Source: Alphaproteobacteria bacterium SS10
GTDB taxonomy: Bacteria; Pseudomonadota; Alphaproteobacteria; TMED2
DNA: 64,000 nt
Direction of reading: 5' to 3'
Assembly: GCA_019192455.1 (NCBI GenBank)
Contig: JAHCML010000006.1
Coordinates: forward strand, 274,733 to 338,732
Each line of letters begins with the position of its first letter. The stretch's first letter is position 1. Below, piece after piece: positions 53,389-62,398 of the stretch. The notes under the pieces are model-generated. The model was not told the origin of the DNA. It ran no database searches and saw nothing but the letters and a program-made list of their open reading frames with translations. The translations under genes were made by a program, and so were the position numbers.

Positions 53389-54674
53389 TGTTGCCATTGG
53401 CGATGCCAAGACCGACGGCACAGGGCGGGGCACTACCCAGCTCTGTGTTTCCAGACCTTGCAATCGATTTCCAATCCGGAAGCTACCTATCAGGCACGGG
53501 CATGGAAGCCCCATCGGCCGTCCCATTCTCCAGCCTGATCACCGTGAACCGGGGATCAGTCGCAACCTATTTTGATGCCACTGGGACACTTCAATCAGCC
53601 ACGACCAACCAAGCCAGGTTGGATCATGACCCATACACCGAAGAGGCGCTCGGCTTGCTGATTGAACCATCGGCAACCAATCTTCTGACCCGCAGTGAGA
53701 GCCTCGACGATAGTAATTGGGCCAAGAATGGCGCGGCAACGGTGAGTGCCAACCAAGGCCCCGCGCCAGATGGCACAACCACGGCGGACTTAATCGATAT
53801 TGGGGTAACGGGGTCCGGCCTCGGCCCCCATCGGATCGCCCAGGGTGCCTCGGTATCGCCGAACACTGACTACACTGCCTCAATCTACGTTCAGTCGGAT
53901 GATGCTGAGTTCCTCAACATCCGGATTTTTGGCAATGGTGGCACGGATGCGATTGTGGATTTTGATCTCACAAACAACGCCGTCGCGGCCAGCAATGGCG
54001 GGCAGATTTTCGCCTCCGTCACGCCGATTTCTTCGCAGATGAAACGTCTGGCCGTCACCGTTAGATCTGGTGCGGCCAACACTTACCTCAACATGCGGAT
54101 CGGCGGCCCGATCTACAGCATGAATACCGGCACTGGCGTCTTTGCCTGGGGTGCTCAGCTTGAGGCTGGGCTGAAGGCCAGCAGCTATATCGCCACCGCG
54201 AGCAGTGCGGCCACACGCCAGGCGGATGTGGTTACTATGCCGTCGGCGTCCTGGTACTCGGCACCTTATGGCACCTTCCAGATTGCTTGGCAGTCGCAAG
54301 AGGCCAATGCAGAACCGCTGATCTTGCTGCGGGATGCTAGTGGTGCCGATCAGGGGGTCTTGCTGGCGGGCAATGGCGCGACAGTTCTTACCGGCACCGG
54401 TAATACCGTCGACCTCAACCTGACTGCCTCAACTATCGGGGCGCCACATCAGCTGTGCGCACGAATTGATGGTGGATCAATCGCCGTGTCCAGGGATGGC
54501 GACGCGGCTGTTGAACAAAGCCTGTCAGCCTTACCGACCGGGCTAGATGAGACACGCCTCGGCGTCGATGCGGCGTTATCAACCGATCAGTTTGATGGCT
54601 GGATACGCGCCCTCAGCCACTGGGCAGAGCCGTTCAGCAACCAGAAGCTTGCGCAGCTATCCAACCCGAGCTGA
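53388..54674 (+). CDS. Phage head-spike-fibre-like protein
   Basis: A 428-residue protein whose middle matches the phage head spike fibre/receptor-type module: RGSVATYFDATGTLQSA, ARLDHDPYTEEALGLLIEPS, TNLLTRSESLDDSNWAKNG, followed by a carbohydrate-binding-like beta domain (DGTTTADLI, YTASIYVQSDD) and a LamG-like C-terminus (LCARIDGGSIAVSRDG, GWIRALSHWAEPFSNQKLAQL). Such modules occur in prophage tail and capsid accessory proteins. No other phage gene is near, so this is a remnant or a domesticated cassette. Translation is coupled to the small gene before it. Confidence 0.72.
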   Translation: MLPLAMPRPTAQGGALPSSVFPDLAIDFQSGSYLSGTGMEAPSAVPFSSLITVNRGSVATYFDATGTLQSATTNQARLDHDPYTEEALGLLIEPSATNLLTRSESLDDSNWAKNGAATVSANQGPAPDGTTTADLIDIGVTGSGLGPHRIAQGASVSPNTDYTASIYVQSDDAEFLNIRIFGNGGTDAIVDFDLTNNAVAASNGGQIFASVTPISSQMKRLAVTVRSGAANTYLNMRIGGPIYSMNTGTGVFAWGAQLEAGLKASSYIATASSAATRQADVVTMPSASWYSAPYGTFQIAWQSQEANAEPLILLRDASGADQGVLLAGNGATVLTGTGNTVDLNLTASTIGAPHQLCARIDGGSIAVSRDGDAAVEQSLSALPTGLDETRLGVDAALSTDQFDGWIRALSHWAEPFSNQKLAQLSNPS

Positions 54675-54777
54675 TCCAATGCCACCTTAGGCTAGGTGAT
54701 TACTGGGTACCTGCCGCCCATCTCTACGGCTTGCACTTGGCACAGCCTCCGCTTATTGGTGCAGGTCTTGGACAACA

Positions 54778-55416
54778 ATGGCGGTCGGATCGTTCGACAT
54801 GGATAAGTTCACCCAACTCACCGGTATTGCGGCACCGATGCCGCTGATCAATGTCGACACCGACATGATCATTCCAAAACAGTTCCTCAAAACCATTAAG
54901 CGGACCGGCCTCGGCCAGCATCTGTTTGATGAGATGCGTTTTACCGAGGACAAAAAGGAAATTCCCGAGTTCGTCCTGAACAAGCGCCCTTACCGTGAAG
55001 CTGAGATCCTGATCGCTGGTGACAATTTCGGTTGTGGGTCGAGCCGCGAGCACGCCCCTTGGGCCCTGCTAGATTTCGGTATCCGCTGTGTGATTGCGCC
55101 GTCTTTCGCGGACATCTTCCACAACAACTGCTTCAAGAACGGCATCCTGCCAATTGCCCTGCCGCAAGAGCAGATTGACCAGCTTATGACCGATGCCGAG
55201 GGGGACAACACCTGCCGCATGACGGTCGATCTGGAAGCGGAGAAGATCACTCGCGCCAATGGGGATGAGATTAGCTTCTCAATCGACCCATTCCGCCGCG
55301 ACTGCCTGCTGAAAGGCCTCGATGATATCGGCCTTACGCTTCAGCATGAGAGTGCGATCAGCAAGTATGAGGACGATCTCAACAGCGATCGCCCTTGGCT
55401 AGCGGCAGCGGGTTAA
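54778..55416 (+). CDS. leuD: 3-isopropylmalate dehydratase small subunit
   Basis: With LeuC, isomerises isopropylmalate in leucine synthesis. The 212-residue protein has [41 protein letters not shown] and [22 protein letters not shown], all family signatures. A start seven codons later ([11 protein letters not shown]) is possible. The large subunit gene leuC, usually just upstream, is not here: the phage-like cassette and ABC exporter occupy that side. A hairpin-rich spacer follows. Confidence 0.95.
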   Translation: MAVGSFDMDKFTQLTGIAAPMPLINVDTDMIIPKQFLKTIKRTGLGQHLFDEMRFTEDKKEIPEFVLNKRPYREAEILIAGDNFGCGSSREHAPWALLDFGIRCVIAPSFADIFHNNCFKNGILPIALPQEQIDQLMTDAEGDNTCRMTVDLEAEKITRANGDEISFSIDPFRRDCLLKGLDDIGLTLQHESAISKYEDDLNSDRPWLAAAG

Positions 55417-55423
55417 GCAGTAC

Positions 55424-55585
55424 TGACCCAGCCTGCAATGGTCAGGCGCGGTGCTTTAACGCAGCCCACAACCAATCGCCGATTACATTGGTGTTGGCCC
55501 ACTTCTTGCCTTAACCTTCCGTATAGGGAAGGCGCTGATTTATGCAGCGCTGTGTTAGGCACGTGCCCCGGCATGTAACGGGGCA
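55424..55585. other. Hairpin-rich spacer after leuD
   Basis: The 208 bases between leuD and the next gene contain several short perfect stems: CTGACC with GGTCAG near 55424-55446, ACCAAT (55471) with ATTGGT (55487), CCTTCC (55515) with GGAAGG (55527), GCGCTG (55532) with CAGCGC (55545), and TGCCCCG (55564) with CGGGGCA (55579). None has a long U tract. The region could be a leader, a small RNA or a chain of processing sites; I see no coding potential. Confidence 0.35.
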
Positions 55586-55624
55586 ATTCGGATGGGTTAG
55601 CGGCCTACGGGCTGCGTTGTGCGT

Positions 55625-56788
55625 ATGAGCCAAAACCAGGGCAATGCAGCGGCGATGTTAAACTCGTCGCGGGTTCTCAATCTCCACGAATTGACCGCGA
55701 GACGTGAACGCACGCCAGCGCTGGTGATGGATGACGGCAATGATGAGCCGCCGCCAGATGACGAGAAGCTCGAGGGTAGCGGCGACTTCTTCCTTAACAA
55801 GACGCTGAACAGCGCGGTTATCATTAAGCACAGGCCCGACGAAACCGATCGCCGCCGGATGGAAGACCCCGACAAGCTGGTCGGGACCAAAGTTTTTGTC
55901 CGCTATGGCGCCGATGACGGCTTTGACGATAGCGGCAAGTACATGTTCCTCGGCCAGAAGCAGTCGAACGACATCTTCCGCGAGCATTTTGGCCTCGACC
56001 CGGTTCATGATCCCAAGGCACAGCGTGATTTGAACCTATTGCGGGTGTTGGATCGCCTGCCCTCCCTCGACCCCTTCCTGCTGCGCGACCGGTTGATGCG
56101 CGACGGCTATGACATCGATGAGATGTACTTTCGGCTGTCAGAGACCGAGGCAAAGCGCTATCGCAGTCAGGTCATCCGGGAGTTCTACCCGCTTGCCGAG
56201 ACGGCGTTTAAAGACGCACCAGATGTTGACCGGCTCTCCAACCTCATCGTTGAGCGGATGTGGGAGGCAACCGATCTGCAAGTCCTCAAGCCCATGATGG
56301 GGGCGATGGAGATCGACTTTAACGAGGCGCCCGACATCTTCTTCGCCTGGAAGGGCTTCGTTTACTACAAGCTGATGATGCAGCGGCTAGCCGAGGGGTT
56401 TGCTGGCTTCATCATGGCCCTGCAAGCGGCCAAGCCGATCAACATGCCGACAAACATCGTCCGCGATGAGATCGAGGCGCTGCGGCCCCGTCTGGTGAAG
56501 GCGCTCCGCCATGAATATGACCTCGCCTCAGCCCAGATCGAAGAATACGACCACGCCTACCGGCATCAGATGATCCGCCTGTCGAAGCCGGTGGAGTTCA
56601 CGCGCTTCCTGCGCCGCGCGCCCTATCGGTTTGAGAAGCTGGGCGCCTCAGTCGCGGGGGTTGAGCATGCACAGTCCGATTGGCGCAGGCGGTTCGGCAG
56701 CCAGAAAGAGCCGATGATCCCCGCACAGGATATGCTCGACCTGCTAAGCGATTTCGCCGATGGCGTGTCGTTAGAGATCAACGACTAA
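55625..56788 (+). CDS. Protein of unknown function between leuD and leuB
   Basis: A 387-residue, soluble, charged protein with no motif I recognise and no signal peptide or membrane segment. The first 100 residues are polar and probably disordered (DDGNDEPPPDDEKLEGSGDF); the rest is helical and includes RVLDRLPSLDPFLLRDRLM, YRSQVIREFYPLAETAF, FFAWKGFVYYKLMMQRLAEG and FTRFLRRAPYRFEKLG. The ATG at 55625 is preferred to a GTG six bases upstream. Codon use looks native, so it is a real gene. Its position inside a leucine operon region does not prove a link to leucine. Confidence 0.7.
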   Translation: MSQNQGNAAAMLNSSRVLNLHELTARRERTPALVMDDGNDEPPPDDEKLEGSGDFFLNKTLNSAVIIKHRPDETDRRRMEDPDKLVGTKVFVRYGADDGFDDSGKYMFLGQKQSNDIFREHFGLDPVHDPKAQRDLNLLRVLDRLPSLDPFLLRDRLMRDGYDIDEMYFRLSETEAKRYRSQVIREFYPLAETAFKDAPDVDRLSNLIVERMWEATDLQVLKPMMGAMEIDFNEAPDIFFAWKGFVYYKLMMQRLAEGFAGFIMALQAAKPINMPTNIVRDEIEALRPRLVKALRHEYDLASAQIEEYDHAYRHQMIRLSKPVEFTRFLRRAPYRFEKLGASVAGVEHAQSDWRRRFGSQKEPMIPAQDMLDLLSDFADGVSLEIND

Positions 56789-56919
56789 CAGCCCCTATTC
56801 AGTCCCAGATGACGCCACCCAGTTATGCCCTGCCACGACTGGACAGCGCCCCCTCGCCCGCTTAAAACCGCTGGCCAATCCCGTTTTCATTCATCAGCCA
56901 GCCTAAGCGGAGGCATCCC

Positions 56920-58032
56920 ATGGCCAAATCGATCCTTTTCCTCGCCGGTGACGGCATCGGCCCCGAAGTCATGGGCCAAGTGCGCCGGGTTATCGACTGG
57001 CTGAACAGCACCCGCGGCACCGATTTTGAGGTGATTGAGGATCTGGTTGGTGGTGTCTCCATCGACGCCCATGGCGTGCCCCTCACCGATGCCGCGCTTG
57101 AGCGGGCGAAACAGGCTGACGCCGTCCTGCTCGGCGCTGTCGGTGGCCCGAAATGGGATGAGATTGATTTCAGCATCCGCCCAGAGGCTGGCCTGCTAGC
57201 CCTGCGGAAAGAGCTTCAACTCTTTGCCAATCTGCGCCCCGCCCTCGTTTTTGATGCCCTGATTGATGCCTCCAGCTTGAAGCCTGAAATCATCAAAGGC
57301 CTCGACATCATGATCGTGCGTGAGCTGACCGGCGGGGTCTATTTCGGTGAGCCACGGGGCATTGAGGATCTGCCAGACGGCACCCAGCGCGGTATCAACA
57401 CCCAGGTCTACACCACGCCAGAGATTGAGCGTGTGGCCCGCGTCGCCCTCGACCTGGCTGGTAAGCGCCAAGGCCGCGTGACCTCCTGTGAGAAGGCCAA
57501 TGTGATGGAGAGCGGCCGCCTATGGCGCGCTGTCGTCCAGAAGGTCCGGGATGAGGAGTTCAGCAATATTGAGCTCAGCCACATGTATGCCGATAACGCG
57601 GCCATGCAGCTGCTTAAAAACCCACGCCAGTTCGATGTGATCGTCACCGACAACCTGTTCGGCGACATCCTGTCGGATGAGGCGGCGATGCTCACCGGTT
57701 CGCTCGGCATGCTCCCCTCCGCCTCCCTCGGTGTAGTGGATGAGAGCGGTAAGCGCCCAGCGCTTTATGAGCCCGTCCACGGCTCTGCCCCTGACATTGC
57801 TGGCCAAGACCTCGCCAACCCATCGGCGACCATCCTCTCCTTCGCCATGATGCTACGTTACAGCTTCGATCTAGGCGCTGAGGCTGATCTGGTCGAAAAC
57901 GCGGTTCAATCCGTGATGGTCAGCGGCATCCGCACCGGTGACATCATGGCCGAGGGCTGCTCACAAGTCGGCACCGTGGCCTTCGGCGATGCCATCCTGG
58001 GTGAGCTGGATAAGCAAAAGGCCGCTGCATAG
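56920..58032 (+). CDS. leuB: 3-isopropylmalate dehydrogenase
   Basis: Oxidatively decarboxylates isopropylmalate with NAD in leucine synthesis. The 370-residue protein has [74 protein letters not shown] and [19 protein letters not shown], the standard substrate and metal-binding segments. A AGCGGAGG-like ribosome site precedes the ATG. It is in line with leuD but separated from it by the unknown gene and 131 further bases. Confidence 0.97.
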   Translation: MAKSILFLAGDGIGPEVMGQVRRVIDWLNSTRGTDFEVIEDLVGGVSIDAHGVPLTDAALERAKQADAVLLGAVGGPKWDEIDFSIRPEAGLLALRKELQLFANLRPALVFDALIDASSLKPEIIKGLDIMIVRELTGGVYFGEPRGIEDLPDGTQRGINTQVYTTPEIERVARVALDLAGKRQGRVTSCEKANVMESGRLWRAVVQKVRDEEFSNIELSHMYADNAAMQLLKNPRQFDVIVTDNLFGDILSDEAAMLTGSLGMLPSASLGVVDESGKRPALYEPVHGSAPDIAGQDLANPSATILSFAMMLRYSFDLGAEADLVENAVQSVMVSGIRTGDIMAEGCSQVGTVAFGDAILGELDKQKAAA

Positions 58033-58058
58033 AGCAGCTTTAGCTTTGACTATATTGG

Positions 58059-58976
58059 TCATGCCCCCTCCCAATAGGGGGGCGCGCCGAATTGCTCGAC
58101 CAAAAAATCAATGAAACAGCGAAGTTTCACGGACCCGCGACGGTTGGGCAGGTAGGCTGCGTATATGCCGTCGAGGTCGGTGCCCAAATCCGCCTGCCAG
58201 TCGCCCAGGATTTGTTTCAGGGCACCAGCTTTGATATCCTGACCAATCAACCAGCTTGGCAAGAGAACCAGACCGAGATCGGCCAGCGCCGCGTCACGAA
58301 GCACCTCGGAACTGTCGGCCTTTAAGGACCCCTCAACCCTGACCGATTGGGACTGCTTTGCCTTGGTGAACTGCCAGGTTGCACCGATTTCATCGCGACC
58401 GAATACAAGGCAGTTATGCTGGGTCAGATCACTCGGTTCAGAGGGGCTGCCGCAGCCCTCTATATAGGCTGGGCTAGCGCAGACAATACGGTGATGAGGG
58501 GCTAGCTTCCTGGCTATAAGGCTATCGCTGCCGGGGCTGCCGATCCGAATGGCCACATCAATCCGTTCCTCGACCAAATTGACCACGCTATCGGTTGCTT
58601 GCAGTTCGATCCGAACATCTGGATAGCGCTTCAAAAACACCGGCAGCAGTGGTGAGACATGCAGCTTGGCAAAGGCGACGGGCAAGCTGATCCTGAGTGT
58701 GCCGCTGGGTCTATCAGCAGCCTCCCGCACATTGCGATCCGCCTCCGCAAGCTCTTCCAGAATCCGCCGCGCATCAGCCAGGTACTGGCTACCAGCCTCT
58801 GTCAGGCTCAGGCTGCGCGTAGAGCGGTTTAGCAGCACGGTTCCCAAATGCGCCTCAAGCGCGTTGACCTGACGCGTCAGGGAAGACGTCGCCAATCCCA
58901 TGGATCGGGCCGCTGGTGCGAAACCACCATGATCAACAACGGCGACAAAGCCGCGTAGAGAAGCAAAGCGATCCAT
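58059..58976 (-). CDS. LysR-family transcriptional regulator
   Basis: A 305-residue LysR-type regulator with helix-turn-helix MDRFASLRGFVAVVDHGGFA and AARSMGLATSSLTRQVNALEAHLGTVLLNRSTRSLSLTEAG. The effector domain includes RKLAPHHRIVCASPAYIEGCG and LVLLPSWLIGQDIKAGAL. The ATG at 58976 is chosen; a dyad lies seven bases upstream of it. The gene is divergent from the flavin monooxygenase gene, its likely target. Similar architecture to the regulator at 7377, but clearly a separate paralogue. Confidence 0.92.
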   Translation of the reverse strand: MDRFASLRGFVAVVDHGGFAPAARSMGLATSSLTRQVNALEAHLGTVLLNRSTRSLSLTEAGSQYLADARRILEELAEADRNVREAADRPSGTLRISLPVAFAKLHVSPLLPVFLKRYPDVRIELQATDSVVNLVEERIDVAIRIGSPGSDSLIARKLAPHHRIVCASPAYIEGCGSPSEPSDLTQHNCLVFGRDEIGATWQFTKAKQSQSVRVEGSLKADSSEVLRDAALADLGLVLLPSWLIGQDIKAGALKQILGDWQADLGTDLDGIYAAYLPNRRGSVKLRCFIDFLVEQFGAPPYWEGA

Positions 58977-58982
58977 AGCTCG

Positions 58983-58997
58983 TTGCGTCAAACGCAA
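58983..58997. promoter_or_regulatory. LysR-type operator dyad
   Basis: TTGCGT (58983-58988) and ACGCAA (58992-58997) form a perfect inverted repeat with a three-base centre, containing the T-N11-A pattern of LysR boxes. It lies just upstream of the lysR start and 75 bases from the monooxygenase start, a good position for autoregulation and target control. Confidence 0.55.
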
Positions 58998-59071
58998 TTC
59001 TGAAAACGAATTTCACATTATTATCATGATTATCGATCTCAATAAATATTGAGGGGTAAGGAGATCGAACC

Positions 59072-60238
59072 ATGAAACAAGAACCAGTCAGACAGAAAAG
59101 CGCCATCGTCATTGGTGGCTCCCTAGGTGGCCTGTTTGCCGGCACAGCGTTGGAGCGAGCCGGCTGGAACGTCGCCGTCTATGAGCGCTCCGCCCATGAT
59201 TTGGTGGGGCGTGGCGGCGGTATCGTCTTGCAGCCAGAAGTCGTCAGTGCATTTCGACAGGCGGGTGCGGAAACCAAGCTGTCGAACCTCGGTGTGCAAT
59301 CACAGCACCGGACTGTCTTTAATCCAGATGGCTCAATCCGCAGCAAGAAGCTAGCGCCGCAAACCCAGACCTCTTGGTCGATGATCTATACCAATCTTAG
59401 ATCGGCATTCAGCGGTAGCTACCAGCAAGGCAAAGTCCTCTCGGGTATTACCCAGAACCACGCTGCTGGGACGGTTACCGCCATGTTTGAAGATGACACC
59501 GACGTAACAGCGGACCTGCTTGTCGGTGCTGATGGTAACGGCTCAACCACCCGACAATTGCTCTGGCCCAATAGTGAACCCAGCTATGCAGGTTATTTAG
59601 CATGGCGGGGGCTGATGCCTGAGGACGAGATGCCGGCATTGGCGCGAGAAGCCCTTCATGGTGACTTCGCCTTCGCCAATGTCACGGGCTCCCACATGTT
59701 GGGATATCTGGTGCCTGGGTTTGATGGCGATACCCGACCCGGGCATCGGCTCTACAACTTCGTTTGGTATCGGGTGGCCGATGCCGAAACTCTGACCGAT
59801 ATCATGACCGATAAGGATGGCCGACATCGCGGCTTCGCAATGCCGCGCGGTAAGCTCGCCGACCGATGGATCAAGCATCTGAGGGATGACGCTGACCAGC
59901 TACTGCCGCCACCGTTCCGGGATCTGGTTCATGCAACCGAAGACCCCTTCGCCCAGGCGATACGCGACCTTGCCTTAGACAGCATGGTGGAGGGACGCGT
60001 GGCGCTAATCGGCGACGCCGCCTTTATCCCACGGCCCCATACCGGTGCAGGCACCGCCAAGGCAGCGTATAACGCAATGACTCTGGCCGATGCCCTCAAT
60101 CAGACAGCGGATGTGGAGCAAGCCCTTCTAGGCTGGGAGATTGATCAGATTAGATTGGGACGGCAGCTTTACCGGGAAGGGACAAGCACTGGTGACTATC
60201 TCATGTTTGATAAACCAGCCATGGCCCAGGTCGGCTAG
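59072..60238 (+). CDS. FAD-dependent aromatic monooxygenase
   Basis: A 388-residue single-component flavin monooxygenase. The FAD site reads AIVIGGSLGGLFAGTALERAG at the N-terminus (GxGxxG variant GGSLGG), with VGADGNGSTTR in the middle and GDAAFIPRPHTGAGTAKAAYN near the end, containing the GD motif. The segment YAGYLAWRGLMPE and the overall plan recall 2,6-dihydroxypyridine 3-monooxygenase-type enzymes, so a hydroxylated N-heterocycle or phenol may be the substrate; this is inference. The divergent LysR gene is the probable regulator. The gene ends four bases before a convergent small gene. Confidence 0.86.
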   Translation: MKQEPVRQKSAIVIGGSLGGLFAGTALERAGWNVAVYERSAHDLVGRGGGIVLQPEVVSAFRQAGAETKLSNLGVQSQHRTVFNPDGSIRSKKLAPQTQTSWSMIYTNLRSAFSGSYQQGKVLSGITQNHAAGTVTAMFEDDTDVTADLLVGADGNGSTTRQLLWPNSEPSYAGYLAWRGLMPEDEMPALAREALHGDFAFANVTGSHMLGYLVPGFDGDTRPGHRLYNFVWYRVADAETLTDIMTDKDGRHRGFAMPRGKLADRWIKHLRDDADQLLPPPFRDLVHATEDPFAQAIRDLALDSMVEGRVALIGDAAFIPRPHTGAGTAKAAYNAMTLADALNQTADVEQALLGWEIDQIRLGRQLYREGTSTGDYLMFDKPAMAQVG

Positions 60239-60242
60239 CCGA

Positions 60243-60506
60243 TCAACCAAGCCGCCGCGCGTTTTCGACCATGAGTTGGTAGAGGGCGCGCATCAGGTCT
60301 TCGGGCTTCATCTGGCCATAGGGCATATTTTCGACCAGGAACTCGACCAGCTCATCGCTGGCGGTTTTGGGCACGATCTCGAACCCCTCACGGCGCAGCG
60401 TGGCAATCACCTCGGCGCCTTGCTTGGCGTAATCCTCATTAAAGAAGGATTTGTCCGCGTGCTTGATAGCGCCGCCAATGGTGGCGACGAGGTTCTTCTT
60501 AGCCAT
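60243..60506 (-). CDS. Small conserved-looking hypothetical protein
   Basis: An 87-residue soluble protein, MAKKNLVATIGGAIKHADKS at the start and a helical C-terminus (MKPEDLMRALYQLMVENARRL). I do not recognise a domain. It is downstream of the DUF962 gene by 29 bases on the same strand and probably co-transcribed. Base composition fits its neighbours. Confidence 0.6.
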   Translation of the reverse strand: MAKKNLVATIGGAIKHADKSFFNEDYAKQGAEVIATLRREGFEIVPKTASDELVEFLVENMPYGQMKPEDLMRALYQLMVENARRLG

Positions 60507-60535
60507 GGCTCAGCGCAGCTAGTGGTTGATCAAAC

Positions 60536-60889
60536 CTATGCCGCTTGAATGTCGTGGCGTTTGAGCTCGGCTTCCAGCTTCCCGGCGCAGAACAGGAAAA
60601 ACATCCGGAAGTCGCTGTAGAGCGACCACAGCGGGTAAGTGAAGGTGGCGGGCCGGTTCTTCTCAATCAGCATATGGCTGCCCCAGGCAAAACCATAGCC
60701 AGCGAGCAGCGCGCCGCCGATATAGCTGGGGTCTAGTCGGATGATCGCGAGCGCCAGGAACAGCAGCGCAATCGCGGTACCAACGAAGTGCCAGGTTCGC
60801 GTCCCAGGCTGGGCGTGTTCGGCCAGGTAATAGGGCCAGAACGCGTCATAGGTTGTGATCTTATCGGCTTTGGCAGCGTCTTCCGACAT
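60536..60889 (-). CDS. DUF962 (Mpo1-like) membrane protein
   Basis: A 117-residue protein of the DUF962/YGL010w family. Family segments are FWPYYLAEHAQPGTRTWHFVGT and YGFAWGSHMLIEKNRPATF followed by PLWSLYSDFRMF; the histidines in AEH, WHF and SHM are those proposed to bind iron in yeast Mpo1, a dioxygenase acting on 2-hydroxy fatty acids. Two hydrophobic helices are visible. The ATG at 60889 is chosen over an upstream in-frame start at 60940. It is divergent from asd. Confidence 0.85.
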   Translation of the reverse strand: MSEDAAKADKITTYDAFWPYYLAEHAQPGTRTWHFVGTAIALLFLALAIIRLDPSYIGGALLAGYGFAWGSHMLIEKNRPATFTYPLWSLYSDFRMFFLFCAGKLEAELKRHDIQAA

Positions 60890-61070
60890 GACGGGCTCCT
60901 CCAAGCTATGCGCGCGGTGCATTGCCGTTATTGTTGCCAACCCCTTTATTGGGCTAGTGTGCGGCGCAACTTAACCCCATTCTATTTGCTAGCGGCGAAC
61001 AGCGCAAAGCGCGCGGTCGGTTCGTCCAGTGATAGTTGCTGACTGATGTTTGCTGACGAGGATTAGAAAG

Positions 61071-62105
61071 ATGGCCTTCAATATTGCCGTTATGGGTGCC
61101 ACGGGAAATGTCGGGCGTGAACTGCTCAACACCCTGGCCGAGCGTAACTTCCCCGTGAAGGATGTGGTGGCGCTTGCCTCCTCACGCTCCGTCGGCACTG
61201 AGGTGTCCTTCGGTGAGAAGGACGTCTTGAAGGTGCAAGAGCTGGCGAAGTTCGACTTCAAAGGCATCGATATCGTGCTGTCCTCACCAGGCGGTAAAGT
61301 CTCGGCTGAATACTCACCCAAGGCGGCGAAGGCCGGTGCCATCGTCATCGACAACACCTCCCATTTCCGCATGGACCCCGATGTCCCGCTAGTCGTGCCA
61401 GAGGTGAACCCACAAGCGCTGGCCGATTATGGTAAGCGCAACATCATCGCCAACCCAAACTGCTCCACCATCCAGATGGTACTGGCGCTGAAGCCACTGC
61501 ATGAGCGGGCGAAGATTAAGCGCGTTGTCGTCTCCACCTACCAGTCGGTTTCGGGCGCGGGTAAGGATGCGATGGATGAGCTCTTCAACCAGACCCGCAA
61601 AGTCTACATGAACGAGCATATGGCGAATGAACATCTGCCCCGTCAGATCGCCTTCAACGTCATCCCGCAAATCGATGTGTTCATGGAAGACGGCTCCACC
61701 AAGGAAGAGTGGAAGATGATGGTCGAGACGAAGAAGATCCTCGACCCATCGATCAAGGTTTCCGCAACTTGCGTCCGCGTGCCGGTCTTTATTGGCCATG
61801 CTGAGGCGGTGAATGTGGAGTTTGAGGAAGAGCTGCCGGCCGAAGAAGCGCGCGAGATCCTGCGCGATGCACCTGGCGTCGCCGTGATCGATCGCCATGA
61901 TGAGGACATGTATGTCACCCCGGTCGAGATCGCGGGTGAAGACATGGTCGCCGTCAGCCGGATCCGTGAGGATGCCTCGGTTGAGAACGGCCTCGCCATG
62001 TGGGTGGTTGGTGACAACGTCCGTAAAGGCGCTGCCCTCAACACCATTCAGATCGCCGAATTGCTGGTTGCACAGCATTTGGGTCTGGACGCAGCGCAGG
62101 GTTAA
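61071..62105 (+). CDS. asd: Aspartate-semialdehyde dehydrogenase
   Basis: Reduces aspartyl phosphate to aspartate semialdehyde, the branch point for lysine, threonine, methionine and diaminopimelate. The 344-residue protein has NIAVMGATGNVGRELL, the catalytic cysteine in IIANPNCSTIQMVLAL, VVSTYQSVSGAGKDAMDEL, CVRVPVFIGHAEAVNVEFEE and DNVRKGAALNTIQIAELL. The ATG at 61071 gives the family start; seven extra codons exist upstream. It is followed after 14 bases by a small membrane protein gene. Confidence 0.97.
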   Translation: MAFNIAVMGATGNVGRELLNTLAERNFPVKDVVALASSRSVGTEVSFGEKDVLKVQELAKFDFKGIDIVLSSPGGKVSAEYSPKAAKAGAIVIDNTSHFRMDPDVPLVVPEVNPQALADYGKRNIIANPNCSTIQMVLALKPLHERAKIKRVVVSTYQSVSGAGKDAMDELFNQTRKVYMNEHMANEHLPRQIAFNVIPQIDVFMEDGSTKEEWKMMVETKKILDPSIKVSATCVRVPVFIGHAEAVNVEFEEELPAEEAREILRDAPGVAVIDRHDEDMYVTPVEIAGEDMVAVSRIREDASVENGLAMWVVGDNVRKGAALNTIQIAELLVAQHLGLDAAQG

Positions 62106-62119
62106 CCCATCTAGGGTGT

Positions 62120-62398
62120 ATGCGCCTACGCCGTCCCAAAGCCCATGAGCTGCTCTCGATCATTGCCTTCTTGATCGTGCTGGCTGGCTGTGTCTGGTAC
62201 CTGGTCACGTCCCACCTGCTGTTCGGCGGGGCGGAGGTTAGTACCCACGGCCAGATTGCCCGCGCACTTGGCATTGGCCTTGGCGTGGTGTTGGCCCTTG
62301 GTTTGAATATCGCGTTTATCGTGTTGGCCCGGCGGCAGACCGCTGATGAAGAGAGCGAGGATAAGACCCGCTCATCGGACCCGTTCAACCACAAATGA
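62120..62398 (+). CDS. Small two-helix membrane protein of unknown function
   Basis: A 92-residue protein with a basic N-terminus (MRLRRPKAHE), two membrane helices (LLSIIAFLIVLAGCVWYLV and ALGIGLGVVLALGLNIAFIVL) and an acidic/polar tail. No family is recognised. It follows asd by 14 bases and is probably co-transcribed. Its last 27 bases overlap the convergent pdxY gene. Confidence 0.65.
   Translation: MRLRRPKAHELLSIIAFLIVLAGCVWYLVTSHLLFGGAEVSTHGQIARALGIGLGVVLALGLNIAFIVLARRQTADEESEDKTRSSDPFNHK

Noticed and set aside
58060..58085. GC-rich hairpin after leuB as terminator
   Set aside because: The stem lies within the last codons of the convergent LysR gene and has no U tract in either direction.
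61389..62078. 229-residue open frame antisense to asd
   Set aside because: His/Asp-rich product typical of the reverse reading of a GC-rich gene; the sense gene is certain.
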